The translations under genes were made by a program, and so were the position numbers. Below are positions 46,153-56,796 of a DNA stretch of 64,000 nucleotides, in pieces (position 1 is the first letter of the stretch; each line of letters opens with the position of its first letter). The notes under the pieces were generated by a model. It was not told where the DNA came from. It saw only the letters and a program-made list of their open reading frames with translations, and ran no database searches. Source of the DNA: an uncultured Methanobrevibacter sp. (GTDB taxonomy: Archaea > Methanobacteriota > Methanobacteria > Methanobacteriales > Methanobacteriaceae); NCBI RefSeq assembly GCF_937881195.1, contig NZ_CALGFC010000006.1, positions 20,323-84,322 of the forward strand, written 5' to 3'.

Positions 46153-46180
46153 CGGATGATACATTTTTGGAGGCTTTATT

Positions 46181-47557
46181 ATGGTTAAGGTTACTGCAAT
46201 GGATGTTTATAAATTATTACCTCAAACTAATTGTGGAGATTGCGGAGAAGCAAGTTGTATGGCATTTGCAACTAAATTATCTGAAAAAGAATCAGATTTG
46301 ACTTTATGTACTGATTTATCAGACAAAAAATTTAAAAAACTTGATAATTTACTTGCCCCTGCTGTTAAAGAGATAATAATTGGAAAAGATGAAAAAGCAA
46401 AAATAATTGGTGGGGATGAAGTTCTTTATAGATATGAGGAATCTTATTATAATCAAACTATTTTGGCTGTTGATATTCCGGACGATTTAGATGATGCAGA
46501 GTTTGATAAAAAAGTTAAGGAAATTGAAAATCTTGAGTTTGAACGAACTGGAGAATTACTTCAACTTGATGCAATAGCTTTAAGAAATAAATCTGCTGAT
46601 CCTGATAAATTTGCAAAATGTGCTAAAAAACTTAAATCTTCTAAATATCCAATATTTTTAGTTACTTTTGATCCAATTGCTATGGAAGAAGCACTTAAAT
46701 TCCTTGGAAATGATCGCCCTTTGATATATGCTGCAAATAAGGAAAATATATTTGAAATGGCTGATTTGGCAATTAAATATGAATGTCCTATTGCTGTCTT
46801 TTCACCAGGAGATATTGAAAAGATGAAAGATTTAGTATTCACACTCCGATCTAATGGTGTTGAGGATATTGTTCTTGATCCTGGAACACTTACTGGAGAA
46901 TCTATTGGTGATACATTAGATAATTTTGTAATGAGTAGGCGTTTGGCTGTTGAAGATAAAGAAGAAGATTTTAGATATCCTTTACTTGGTGTCCCTGCAC
47001 TAGTTAGATTAAATAATGATGATGATGAAATTAAACAAGGGACTATGGAAGCAACTATTGCCTCTACATTGATAAATAAATATGCAGATGTTCTTATACT
47101 TAAAGGTAGTGAAATTTGGGAGATTATTCCTATACTTACTCTAAGACAAAGCTTATATACTGATCCAAGAAAACCTCAAGCTGTTGATTCTGGCATATAT
47201 GAATTTGGTGAAGTCGATGAAAATTCTCCTGTTTTATTAACTACAAATTTTTCTTTAACATACTATACTGTTGAAGGTGATTTAAAGTCTGGCAATGCAA
47301 ATTGTTATTTGCTTGTTTTAGACACTGTCGGTAAAGCTGTAGACGTGGCAATTGCTGGAGGACAATTTGATGGGGAGTCTGTTGCGGATTTAGTTAAAGA
47401 AAGTGGAATAGAAGACAGGGTTAAAACAAGAAAAATGATAATTCCTGGTTTGGCTGCTCCTTTGAGTGGTGAGATTGAGGATGAAACTGGATGGGATGTT
47501 ATGGTTGGTCCAAGAGATTCTTCTGCCGTTCCAGATTTCATAGATGAAAAGTTTTAA
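46181..47557 (+). CDS. cdhE: Corrinoid iron-sulfur protein large subunit CdhE (gamma)
   Basis: 458 residues. The N-terminus has the 4Fe-4S motif TNCGDCGEASCMAFA with a further cysteine in LTLCTDL, the conserved C-x2-C-x4-C-x16-C-like site that reductively activates the corrinoid. The C-terminal half is the corrinoid/TIM-barrel domain. It follows cdhD by 28 bp with a TTTTGGAGGCTTTATT site. Confidence 0.93.
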   Translation: MVKVTAMDVYKLLPQTNCGDCGEASCMAFATKLSEKESDLTLCTDLSDKKFKKLDNLLAPAVKEIIIGKDEKAKIIGGDEVLYRYEESYYNQTILAVDIPDDLDDAEFDKKVKEIENLEFERTGELLQLDAIALRNKSADPDKFAKCAKKLKSSKYPIFLVTFDPIAMEEALKFLGNDRPLIYAANKENIFEMADLAIKYECPIAVFSPGDIEKMKDLVFTLRSNGVEDIVLDPGTLTGESIGDTLDNFVMSRRLAVEDKEEDFRYPLLGVPALVRLNNDDDEIKQGTMEATIASTLINKYADVLILKGSEIWEIIPILTLRQSLYTDPRKPQAVDSGIYEFGEVDENSPVLLTTNFSLTYYTVEGDLKSGNANCYLLVLDTVGKAVDVAIAGGQFDGESVADLVKESGIEDRVKTRKMIIPGLAAPLSGEIEDETGWDVMVGPRDSSAVPDFIDEKF

Positions 47558-47706
47558 CAATTCATTAATTTGATTGTTATATAACTTCTTATTTACTATT
47601 ATGGCTATTATTTATTATTATAGTTATTATTTAGTATTTAGCTATTATTTATTTCTTATTTAACTTTTTATTTATTTTTAATATTCGAATTTATTTAGGT
47701 GATTAT

Positions 47707-48189
47707 ATGAAAACACTAATGGTCACAGACCCTCAGATGTGTACTGAATGTGAAGCATGTATAAATGCGTGTAAAAAAACTTATGGCACTGCTAGAGCAA
47801 GAAAAACGGATTCAATTCCTATATTTTGTATGCATTGTCATCCTGATAAGGCACCATGTCGTAGAATATGCCCTAATGGTGCAATTGAAATTATTAATGA
47901 CGGAGATGGCGAAACTTTAATTGTTAATGAAGAAAATTGTATACTTTGTAAATTATGCGCAATTGCATGTCCTATAGGAATTATAGCATTTGATAAAGAA
48001 AAAAAATCTGCTGAAAAATGTACTCTTTGTTTAGAATCTGATAATCTTATTCCTGCTTGTGTTGAAGCATGTAAAGATAATGTTTTAAATGTGTTTTCAA
48101 TTGAAGATCTTCAAGAACTTAAAGATGATGGAAATTTAACTGAAGAACTTCAAGAAGCAATTAAAACTTTTAAATCAAAATCTGATTAA
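47707..48189 (+). CDS. 4Fe-4S polyferredoxin, CooF/HycB-like, CODH/ACS-associated
   Basis: 160 residues. Its cysteine pattern suits four 4Fe-4S clusters: CTECEACINACKKTYG, CMHCHPDKAPCRRICP, CILCKLCAIACP and CTLCLESDNLIPACVEAC. This matches the family of dicluster or CooF-type electron carriers. It lies 149 bp after cdhE, so it may bring electrons to CODH/ACS, but linkage to the operon is by position only. GGTGATTAT precedes the ATG. Confidence 0.85.
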   Translation: MKTLMVTDPQMCTECEACINACKKTYGTARARKTDSIPIFCMHCHPDKAPCRRICPNGAIEIINDGDGETLIVNEENCILCKLCAIACPIGIIAFDKEKKSAEKCTLCLESDNLIPACVEACKDNVLNVFSIEDLQELKDDGNLTEELQEAIKTFKSKSD

Positions 48190-48225
48190 TTTTATTAATT
48201 TTATTACTTTTAATATTTTTAAAAT

Positions 48226-48291
48226 TAATTTTTTTAATATTTTTATATTATTTATTATTATTTATTCTTAAAAACTATTTTTTTTTTTTTA
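48226..48291 (+). terminator. Poly-T terminator after the CODH/ACS locus
   Basis: A 13-T run (48278-48290) ends a T-rich stretch after the ferredoxin gene, typical of archaeal intrinsic termination. Confidence 0.5.
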
Positions 48292-48465
48292 ATTATATAT
48301 AAAAAGGAATATTCATATTTTTATATTATTAAAGTAAATTTATAGTATAATATTATAAAAATTAAGTAAATAGTATAAAAATTATCAATAATATTTTATA
48401 AATTATGATAAAAATCTTATCAAATTAAGATATATTTTTTTTTTATTAATTTTTATTAATTTTTA

Positions 48466-48957
48466 TTGTGTATTATAGATATATTTGGGGATGATATTAT
48501 AAAAAATGATAATAAAAAAATTAGCCTTGATGAGGAAATAGAGATTAAAAGATATGAAAATGATAAAATAGCTTTTAATTATCCGTCAAATTGGCATGAA
48601 TTTAAAAATGAAAATAAAAATCCTGCTGAAGTTGTAGCTATGAGAACTGATAAAGGTAAAGGGGGTACCTTTTCTTTTTCAGTAGCTAATTCTGGAGGAA
48701 ATTCTACTGATTATTGGAAAAATTTCATGGAAAAATTTCTCATTGATAATGGGGCAAAAATCTCTGATTCTAATATGAAAAATATTGATGGTGTAGAGAT
48801 ATTTGATTTTAAAAGCAAAATATCAAAATCCAATGTTAGTTCTTATCAAAGGCACATTGGTTTTGTAAAAGATAAAGCATTCTTTTATTCATTTTTCACT
48901 AGTTTGGATTTGGATTTATTAGAAGATGATATTGATGTAATGATTGGTTTTAAATAA
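48466..48957 (+). pseudogene. PsbP-related protein, probably with a disrupted signal peptide
   Basis: The visible 163-residue frame begins only at a TTG (48466) with no ribosome binding site. Directly upstream, in the same frame, the sequence encodes KSYQIKIFFFINFY, then a TAA (48457), then FLLC, which together look like a lipoprotein signal with its cysteine. No start codon precedes it before a TAA at 48409. The body has NYPSNWHE and SVANSGGNS, as in PsbP-related proteins of this lineage. Either it is a gene that lost its export signal, or it is a cytoplasmic protein using TTG. Confidence 0.55.
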
Positions 48958-49069
48958 TTTATTATATTTATATTAAATTTGCTTTATATTTCTAATATTT
49001 AATATTTCTCATATTTTTCAAATTTTTCATATTTTTTATAATTCTTATATTTTTCATAATTTTAATATA

Positions 49070-50371
49070 TTATATTTTTTGCATATTTCTATATGTTTTT
49101 AGTATATTGGCTAAATAAATTAAGAAACCTAATATGAAATAAACTATTACTTGAATGTCAAGTATGCCAGTTTCAACTCCTAAAATGGTATATGTTAGAA
49201 GTAATCCATATAAAGCAGTATAAAATGAATCTTTAGTTTTCTTCAATATTTTATATCCTATTCCTAGTATGAAACCAAGGAATCCCATTCCCACCGCTAC
49301 TCCAAATTTGCCAAAATCAACTAACATGGGCCCTATTAATGTAGGAGTAATTGTTACTTCAGTTCGCCATGCTATTAATTGCCCAATCATCATTCTTGGT
49401 CCAGAATCACTACTGCCGGGGATTGCACTAAGTGTTAATGCGCCATGTTTAATTCCAAAGTTTCCTGAAATATAGTTTAATAAATTCAATACATTTAATG
49501 TAAAATCTGCTCTACTTTGTAATGTGTAAAAAGGACTTGTATTGCTAGTTATTGTCATTTCTTCCATAGAACGGAAATATCCAACTCCTATAATTAAAAG
49601 TAATCCTGCAATGGTTCCAATAACAACTTCCCAAACTCCTAATACTTTTCCATAATAACCTATAATTATCATCATCAGTAAAGAAGCTATTATTGGTGTT
49701 CTATATCCTAATGCAAATAAAAAAAACCCACTAAAAATTACAAGAACTAAAAATCTAAACCTTACTTGACTTCTATTTAAAATTCCTGATTTAAATTTTG
49801 ACAGATAGCTAGCTCCAACTAAACCAATTCCTGGTATCATTAAAAATACAGGCATTGTAAGTATTGGTTTTAGCCCATAACGCAAAGATGGTTGAAGAAG
49901 AGGAACCCCTCCAACTGAAGCTACACTGAGAAAAAAGAACAATACTCCAACTAGAATTAGGCAAAAACCTATTGAATAAATATCGGCTATTTCAAATTTT
50001 ATAAAATTTGTTTTATCAAAATTTTTAAAAAAGTATTTGGGTATAACTATTGAACCAATAATAAATGAAATGAATCCAATAGCTATTGTAATCTGTAAAT
50101 CAAAAGATATTGGATTAAGTGAAAGCATTAAAAATATCGAAAATAGTAGAATAACTATAATTGGATTGAATATATGATTTTTAATTATATTATTCTTTGT
50201 TAAAATACTTAAAAACTTTTCATTAGGATATAATCTTTTAATATAGCTATTTACCCATTGTGTTTCAATAAATCTTGCAATTGAAAATATAATAGTAAAT
50301 AAAAGTGATTTTCTAAAGAATTTTTCAATTTTTCTACTTATAAATGTAGTTAGAGAATAAAACCCACTCAT
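49070..50371 (-). CDS. Polytopic membrane protein, oligosaccharide repeat-unit polymerase-like
   Basis: 433 residues with about ten to twelve transmembrane helices, many Gly/Ile/Leu. A large loop (GVPLLQPSLRYGLK, then GYRTPIIASLL) has the Arg-rich character of repeat-unit polymerases of surface polysaccharides. The family match is loose. It would join oligosaccharide units on the cell surface or in pseudomurein-related polymers. No glycosyltransferases or flippase lie nearby. AAGTGATAAA precedes the ATG. Confidence 0.55.
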   Translation of the reverse strand: MSGFYSLTTFISRKIEKFFRKSLLFTIIFSIARFIETQWVNSYIKRLYPNEKFLSILTKNNIIKNHIFNPIIVILLFSIFLMLSLNPISFDLQITIAIGFISFIIGSIVIPKYFFKNFDKTNFIKFEIADIYSIGFCLILVGVLFFFLSVASVGGVPLLQPSLRYGLKPILTMPVFLMIPGIGLVGASYLSKFKSGILNRSQVRFRFLVLVIFSGFFLFALGYRTPIIASLLMMIIIGYYGKVLGVWEVVIGTIAGLLLIIGVGYFRSMEEMTITSNTSPFYTLQSRADFTLNVLNLLNYISGNFGIKHGALTLSAIPGSSDSGPRMMIGQLIAWRTEVTITPTLIGPMLVDFGKFGVAVGMGFLGFILGIGYKILKKTKDSFYTALYGLLLTYTILGVETGILDIQVIVYFILGFLIYLANILKTYRNMQKI

Positions 50372-50601
50372 TTTATCACTTATTTGTTTATTTAACTATT
50401 TTAAAATATTGTTTATATTATAATTTATATTATAATTTATATTGAAATTTATTTTAAATAACGAACATATTTCCATATTCTAAATTATTTTGGATATCTA
50501 TTTTAAATTATATAACATTTGATATTTTATATAGAACATTTAACACTTATTTTATAATTTTAATTGCCTTATTTGTTTTAAATTTTAGTAATTTGGAAAT
50601 T

Positions 50602-51414
50602 TTAGGTTATTTTTCTAATGTTTAATACATCAAAGTTATTTTCTACATTTTTAATATCTTCTGGTGTTGAATTATATATTCTAATAGTTATTAGTCCTGT
50701 TTCTCCATTTATTGTTCCAAAAATAGCTGATGCAATATTTATTTCCTTTGGAGTTGCCATAATTATTTGTATTTGGTCATAAATATTTTCAGATACTGAT
50801 GTTACCGATTCTTTTCTTCCATTAAGGAACATTGTGTTATATAAGTTTTGGTATGTTTTACTATCTTTTTCATCAGTAGCTATTTTGGTTGTTATGGTAT
50901 AATTCGTATTATTTCCTAGTTGATTTGTCAAATCACTTAAACTAGTAATATTTTTTGGATTTGCTTCAATTTCAGTAACATTCTTATATTTTTCACCATT
51001 TGTTTCCAAAGTAATATGTTCAATATAAATGTCTGCTGGTTTTTCATCTTTGTAAAGTCTTGCAAGTATTGGTTTATTACTTGAATCTCCATCTAAATCT
51101 ATTAAAACTTGTACATTGGCTCCATAATCATCATCTACCCACACAACAGTTCCAGATAATTCTTGATATTTTCCAGTTGTTGCATTATATCCTCCAACTT
51201 GTGTTTTTACTACTTCTCCGTCTTGATAGAATGATAAATATTTCTCAGCAAACTTATTCATTGATGAAGAATCAAAAGATATTGACTCTGTTTTATCTTC
51301 ACTCCCACTAGTATACATAAAAGCAAAAATTACTGCTCCTATAATACATATTATTATTAAAACATCAATTATTGTTATTCTTTTTAAGATGTTTTTCATA
51401 TTAGGTTTTTTCAT
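50602..51414 (-). CDS. Single-pass membrane protein, extracytoplasmic, unknown (DUF4330-like start)
   Basis: 270 residues. Basic N-terminus (MKKPNMKNILKRI), one transmembrane helix at about residues 14-32 (IDVLIIICIIGAVIFAFMY), then a large soluble domain with a beta-strand-rich pattern and repeated threonine/serine. The first 35 residues resemble DUF4330 proteins; the rest is not recognised. Possibly a cell-surface or partner protein of the neighbouring polymerase-like gene, but 230 bp separate them. Confidence 0.55.
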   Translation of the reverse strand: MKKPNMKNILKRITIIDVLIIICIIGAVIFAFMYTSGSEDKTESISFDSSSMNKFAEKYLSFYQDGEVVKTQVGGYNATTGKYQELSGTVVWVDDDYGANVQVLIDLDGDSSNKPILARLYKDEKPADIYIEHITLETNGEKYKNVTEIEANPKNITSLSDLTNQLGNNTNYTITTKIATDEKDSKTYQNLYNTMFLNGRKESVTSVSENIYDQIQIIMATPKEINIASAIFGTINGETGLITIRIYNSTPEDIKNVENNFDVLNIRKIT

Positions 51415-51936
51415 ATCTAAGCCCTTACCTTTAGTTTATTATTTCTAAATTTTAATTTTCTAATAAACAGTTTTATAATATGATATATGTTGAATATGAT
51501 ATATGGTTATTAATTTATATTATCCTATCAATTCCATTTATTAATCCCATTTATCAATTCTATCATTTATCAATTCCATTTATTAATCCCATTTATCAAT
51601 TCTATCATTTATCAATTCTTTCTATTAATTTTATATATCTATTCATTTTCTCTATTAATCTTTAAAATTAGAAATTTTGACTATTTTAATGAATTAAATT
51701 GTAATAGTTATATATTTAAAAATATAATTTAAAAATATAATAAAATAATAACTAATATTTAATTTTTGTATTAATAAATTTTTTTATATTTTGATTTATA
51801 ATTTTAGTGATATCTTTATTTAAGTTTAATATTAAAATTCTTTCATTAAATTCCTTTCATTAACTTTTTTTATCAACTTTCTTTTATAAACTTATTAAAA
51901 TTAAATATTTGAAACTATACTAAATTTATATTTGAT
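51415..51936. other. Spacer with 42-bp tandem repeat
   Basis: 522 bp without a supported gene; a frame through the repeat is repetitive by construction and not a convincing protein. The remainder is AT-rich. Confidence 0.5.
51526..51618. repeat. 42-bp tandem repeat, two full copies plus partial third
   Basis: Unit starts TATCAATTCCATTTATTAAT at 51526 and again at 51568; a partial copy begins at 51610. Confidence 0.85.
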
Positions 51937-52098
51937 TTATTTAATTATACAGCCCATAGGACAGATTTTTTGACACTCTCCACAATTGTCACATCCTTCA
52001 AGAATAACCATCTTAAATCCTTTCTTTTTTATTAATCCTAATGGGCATGATTCAACACATATTTCACATACTCCACATTCTGACATATTTATCTTCAT
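51937..52098 (-). CDS. Small 2[4Fe-4S] ferredoxin
   Basis: 53 residues, too short for most ORF listings. The protein starts MKINMSECGVCEICVESCP and ends GECQKICPMGCIIK, carrying two classical CxxCxxCxxxCP motifs. It accepts or donates one or two electrons for cytoplasmic enzymes. GGTGATTGA precedes the ATG, a strong site. It is a lone minus-strand gene between polysaccharide-type genes and the tRNAs. Confidence 0.88.
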   Translation of the reverse strand: MKINMSECGVCEICVESCPLGLIKKKGFKMVILEGCDNCGECQKICPMGCIIK

Positions 52099-52887
<789 letters not shown>

Positions 52888-52909
52888 TTAAACTTATGCA
52901 TCTCAAAAT

Positions 52910-53623
<714 letters not shown>

Positions 53624-54574
53624 ATGTCTAAATCTTTTGATATAATAATGGCAGGATTAATATCTGGGATAGTTGCACTCACAACATCTTTTTTAGGGCT
53701 TGCTGGAACAGTCATAGGAGCAGTTTTAGGGGCTATACTATATCAGGTGCTTTCTATATTCGTTAAAGAACCTCTTGAGAGTACAACTATAAGAAAAGTT
53801 GAAAATGGCCTAGTTTTTACAATACCTTTAATTTTAATAGCTATATTTTTAGCAGTATTTATTATAGCACTACTCCATTCCTATTTAATATATTATCCAG
53901 ACTTTTTAGATTTTTTTATACAACTAGAAACTCTTACTAATAACAATCTTGTAAGGTTTATGGGAATTGGTTTAATTTTAATGGGTATTTATCCCTTGTT
54001 ACAACCTAGGGTAATTAAAAAGGAATATGGTATTATTCTTTTTATTTTAGGCATTATTTTACTTGGTAGGGGTCTTTTGGATCTTAATCCAGAGTTTTTC
54101 TATATGTACACTGATATATTTGAGCTATTTGATGTTGTTTTAGTTATATGTATATTTTTAGTATTAATTTTCATTATAATAAAAATATTTTTAGAATCTA
54201 TTTCATTGTATATGAAAAGAAACAATGGCTTGAATATATTAAATTCTAACAAAATTGGAAACAGAAATGATAGTGCCAATATATATAACAATGAAAACAT
54301 CGATTATAAAAGTATTAAATATAAATATACTAATTATGACAATATGGATTATGATGATTACAATAATGAAGAAGATTCAAATACTGAGAATGATTCATCA
54401 AAAAATAAAAATTTAAACAATGATTTTAATGAATTTGACGATTCTAAAGATTTCAAATCTTCTAAAAATAAGGAACATGAATTCAAAACTTCGAATAATA
54501 ATTTAACCGGTAAAACTATAAAATCTAGCAAAACTAGTACCATGTCTAAAAATAGGAAATATTTCAAACGATAA
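53624..54574 (+). CDS. Membrane protein with acidic Asn/Ser-rich tail, unknown
   Basis: 316 residues from the ATG at 53624, chosen because GGAAATGAT precedes it; the frame extends upstream without a better site. Several hydrophobic segments occupy about residues 8-190: a glycine-rich N-terminal pair (AGLISGIVALTTSFLGLAG) and later helices such as NNLVRFMGIGLILMGIYPLL. The C-terminal 120 residues are a hydrophilic Asn/Asp/Lys/Ser-rich tail from repeated codons. No family recognised. Confidence 0.6.
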   Translation: MSKSFDIIMAGLISGIVALTTSFLGLAGTVIGAVLGAILYQVLSIFVKEPLESTTIRKVENGLVFTIPLILIAIFLAVFIIALLHSYLIYYPDFLDFFIQLETLTNNNLVRFMGIGLILMGIYPLLQPRVIKKEYGIILFILGIILLGRGLLDLNPEFFYMYTDIFELFDVVLVICIFLVLIFIIIKIFLESISLYMKRNNGLNILNSNKIGNRNDSANIYNNENIDYKSIKYKYTNYDNMDYDDYNNEEDSNTENDSSKNKNLNNDFNEFDDSKDFKSSKNKEHEFKTSNNNLTGKTIKSSKTSTMSKNRKYFKR

Positions 54575-54587
54575 TTTTTATTTAAAA

Positions 54588-54615
54588 TATTTTTTTTTTA
54601 GTTTTTTAGTTTCTT
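54588..54615 (+). terminator. T-rich terminator
   Basis: A 9-T run and further T-runs after the stop codon of the membrane protein gene, likely intrinsic termination. Confidence 0.4.
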
Positions 54616-54861
54616 ATTCTTTGGATTATTTATTAATTTATATTTTTTGATAGGTGTTGGACTATTTTAATAATTTTACTGTTTAAAAATAGTGGCTTAA
54701 ATGGATAAATACTAAATGTTAATATGATAAATATTTAGATATATTGTCTAAAAATAAATAATTATTAATATTTATAGAAATAAAATTATTTGGTATATAG
54801 TATAAAAATTTATATTAAATTTGTTATTTAAATAAAAGTATAGTATAATTTTTGGTATATA

Positions 54862-55752
54862 ATGAAAAAAAACAATAAAACTCTTAAAGACATATTAGAT
54901 GTTATTTTATATGATAATCCCACTACTCAGGATGAAATTGCACAAAAGCTTGGTGTTAGTAGAAGATATGTTACAAGATTACTTAAGCCATTAATAGATG
55001 AAAATATTGTGAAAAGAGCATATATTCTTGATTTAAAGAAATATGAAGATTTTGCAGATTTTGGTGGAGAAGATGTTTCTTCTAAGGATCATTCTGCAAC
55101 ATTTTTAATTAAAGGAATGTTGCAAAATATGTCAGAGCATGTTTTAAAACAAATGAAAACAGCTTTTAATGCTTTAATAGAAAATGACAAAGAAAAAGCA
55201 GAATTAGCAATGGAAATGGATTATACTACTAATAATATGTTTGAAAAGATAAGATCTTCTGTTGAAACAGTTGTAAGTATTGATCCTTCAACCCAATTTT
55301 CCAAGACTCTTATTTTCAATGAAATTGCTTATGATCTAGAACGTATTGGTGATTATTCTGACCACTTTTCAAAATTCACCATAAATGAAAATACTGAAGA
55401 AGTCAATGAAGTTATCTTAGACTTATTGAAATCTATGTATAAATCTATAAATAAAATGATAAAAAATTCAATGGATGCTTTATTAAATGAAGAGTTATCT
55501 TTAAAAGGAGATATAATGGCTCTTGAAGAAAAAATTCATAGCTTACAAAAAAAAGCTCTTAATTGTATAGCTATTGAAATGGCTGAAACTTCATTTGAGG
55601 ATAAGACGGAATCAACATATTATATTTATTTATCAAGATTAGTAAAATCTTTTGAGAGGATTGGGGATATATGTGTTGAAATTTTGGATGCAGCTACTGA
55701 GTTCCATAAAAATATACCTCGGCCTACTGTTCCTAGAAGTTTTAGAAAATAA
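54862..55752 (+). CDS. PhoU-domain protein with N-terminal helix-turn-helix
   Basis: 296 residues. A winged or helix-turn-helix DNA-binding domain (about residues 18-60, TQDEIAQKLGVSRRYVTRLL) is fused to two PhoU-type helical repeats (for example FNEIAYDLERIGDYSDHF and LVKSFERIGDICVEILDA). This fusion is an archaeal regulator type, and the location before the pst genes makes it the candidate phosphate-dependent transcription regulator. In bacteria PhoU only signals through PhoR, but here the HTH suggests direct DNA binding. Confidence 0.85.
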   Translation: MKKNNKTLKDILDVILYDNPTTQDEIAQKLGVSRRYVTRLLKPLIDENIVKRAYILDLKKYEDFADFGGEDVSSKDHSATFLIKGMLQNMSEHVLKQMKTAFNALIENDKEKAELAMEMDYTTNNMFEKIRSSVETVVSIDPSTQFSKTLIFNEIAYDLERIGDYSDHFSKFTINENTEEVNEVILDLLKSMYKSINKMIKNSMDALLNEELSLKGDIMALEEKIHSLQKKALNCIAIEMAETSFEDKTESTYYIYLSRLVKSFERIGDICVEILDAATEFHKNIPRPTVPRSFRK

Positions 55753-55860
55753 TTTAAAAAAAAATTTAAAAAAATTTAAAGATTTCTATAAAATTGTGTC
55801 TATTTTTATAAAACTGTGTTTATAGAATTATCTTTATAAATGGATATTAATAAAAAGATA

Positions 55861-56148
55861 TTAATATTTTTTATCATTATCCATATATTCTTTTATTTTT
55901 CTTTCTTCCCAATCATTTCCAAGTACTTTATTTTTAAAAACAAATAATCTTAGGAATTGTAAAAATAGGAATATTCCTCCAATAGCCAATACAATTAAAA
56001 ACCACCATACTCCTGGTGAAAAAAATAGGTTTATTAAAAATAAGAAAATGTTTACAATTATATATGAAACTAAATTCCTATAAAAATTTTTAACTTCATT
56101 CACTCTTCTTTTAGCATTATAATAGCTCTTTTTTTCATGATTTTCCAT
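55861..56148 (-). CDS. 2TM-domain small membrane protein
   Basis: 95 residues. Basic N-terminus (KKSYYNAKRRVNEVKNFYR), then two transmembrane helices at about residues 27-45 and 47-68, and a WEERKIKEYM tail. This matches the 2TM domain family (PF13239), often next to histidine kinases in bacteria; here no kinase is nearby. TAGGTGATTAT precedes the ATG. Confidence 0.8.
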   Translation of the reverse strand: MENHEKKSYYNAKRRVNEVKNFYRNLVSYIIVNIFLFLINLFFSPGVWWFLIVLAIGGIFLFLQFLRLFVFKNKVLGNDWEERKIKEYMDNDKKY

Positions 56149-56671
56149 ATAATCACCTAATAGTTATTAATAATTATTATGATATTTGTTCTCATTTTAT
56201 ATATATTTTATATTTTTATCTATAATTTTTCTTCTATTTTTTTATTTTTTAGATATTTTTTAGATATTTTCTCTTAATGAAATATTTATAGAATTAAATT
56301 ATAATTATTGATTTTAAAATAAAATTAGATTTCAAGTATCTGAAATTCTTAATTAAAAATATTTAAATAAGTTTGAAATATAGGGGTCTGTTTTCCATAG
56401 GATTACTTAGAAATAATTTTTATAAACTTTTCTTTTTATTATTATTTATTATATTTTTGATATTTTTAGTTATAAATGATTAATTTTAATTATTTTCCTA
56501 TAAAATTTGTAAATACTCTTTTGATTAATAATCCATATATTTTTTTTAGTAATTTTATTCTAAAATTTTTTTATATTATTTCTTTGTTTAAATAGATAAT
56601 CATTGTTCCTTTTTTAACCATTTAAACTTTTTAGATATTAATTCTGATTTGATGAATTTTATTTCACTTTT

Positions 56672-56741
56672 TGTGAACTGTATTTTTATTTCAATTATTT
56701 TTTTTAATTTTCTGTTCTCATTATGAGAACTATTGTTCACA
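56672..56741. promoter_or_regulatory. Nested palindromes upstream of pstS1
   Basis: The 17-bp palindrome GTTCTCATTATGAGAAC (56714-56730) lies inside a larger inverted repeat TGTGAAC (56672-56678)...GTTCACA (56735-56741). GTTC/GAAC units recur four times in 70 bp, directly before the TATA box. A plausible phosphate-regulator site; the HTH-PhoU protein is a candidate. Confidence 0.55.
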
Positions 56742-56751
56742 GAATAGTAAC

Positions 56752-56766
56752 TTTTATATATTAAAA
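56752..56766 (+). promoter_or_regulatory. TATA box of pstS1
   Basis: TTTTATATATTAAAA begins 45 bp before the start codon. Transcription would start near 56780, giving a short leader containing the GAGGTG ribosome binding site. Confidence 0.5.
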
Positions 56767-56796
56767 ATTGTAACTTATTTTTGAGGTGCAAAAAAT

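Larger units (their letters stand above)
56149..56796. other. Regulatory spacer upstream of pstS1
   Basis: 648 bp. A dyad ATTTCA-N6-TGAAAT lies at 56329-56346. A locally GC-richer segment ATAGGGGTCTGTTTTCC at about 56380 follows a TATA-like AAATATTTAAATAAG and could begin a small transcript. The pstS1-proximal palindromes are listed separately. Confidence 0.45.

Noticed and set aside
51480..51665. 61-codon plus-strand frame through the 42-bp repeat
   Set aside because: Its protein is merely the translated repeat (repeated INPIYQFYH), with no start signal.
56600..56791. 63-codon minus-strand frame before pstS1
   Set aside because: It lies across the palindromes and promoter of pstS1 and has lysine/isoleucine-rich composition expected of AT-rich noncoding DNA.
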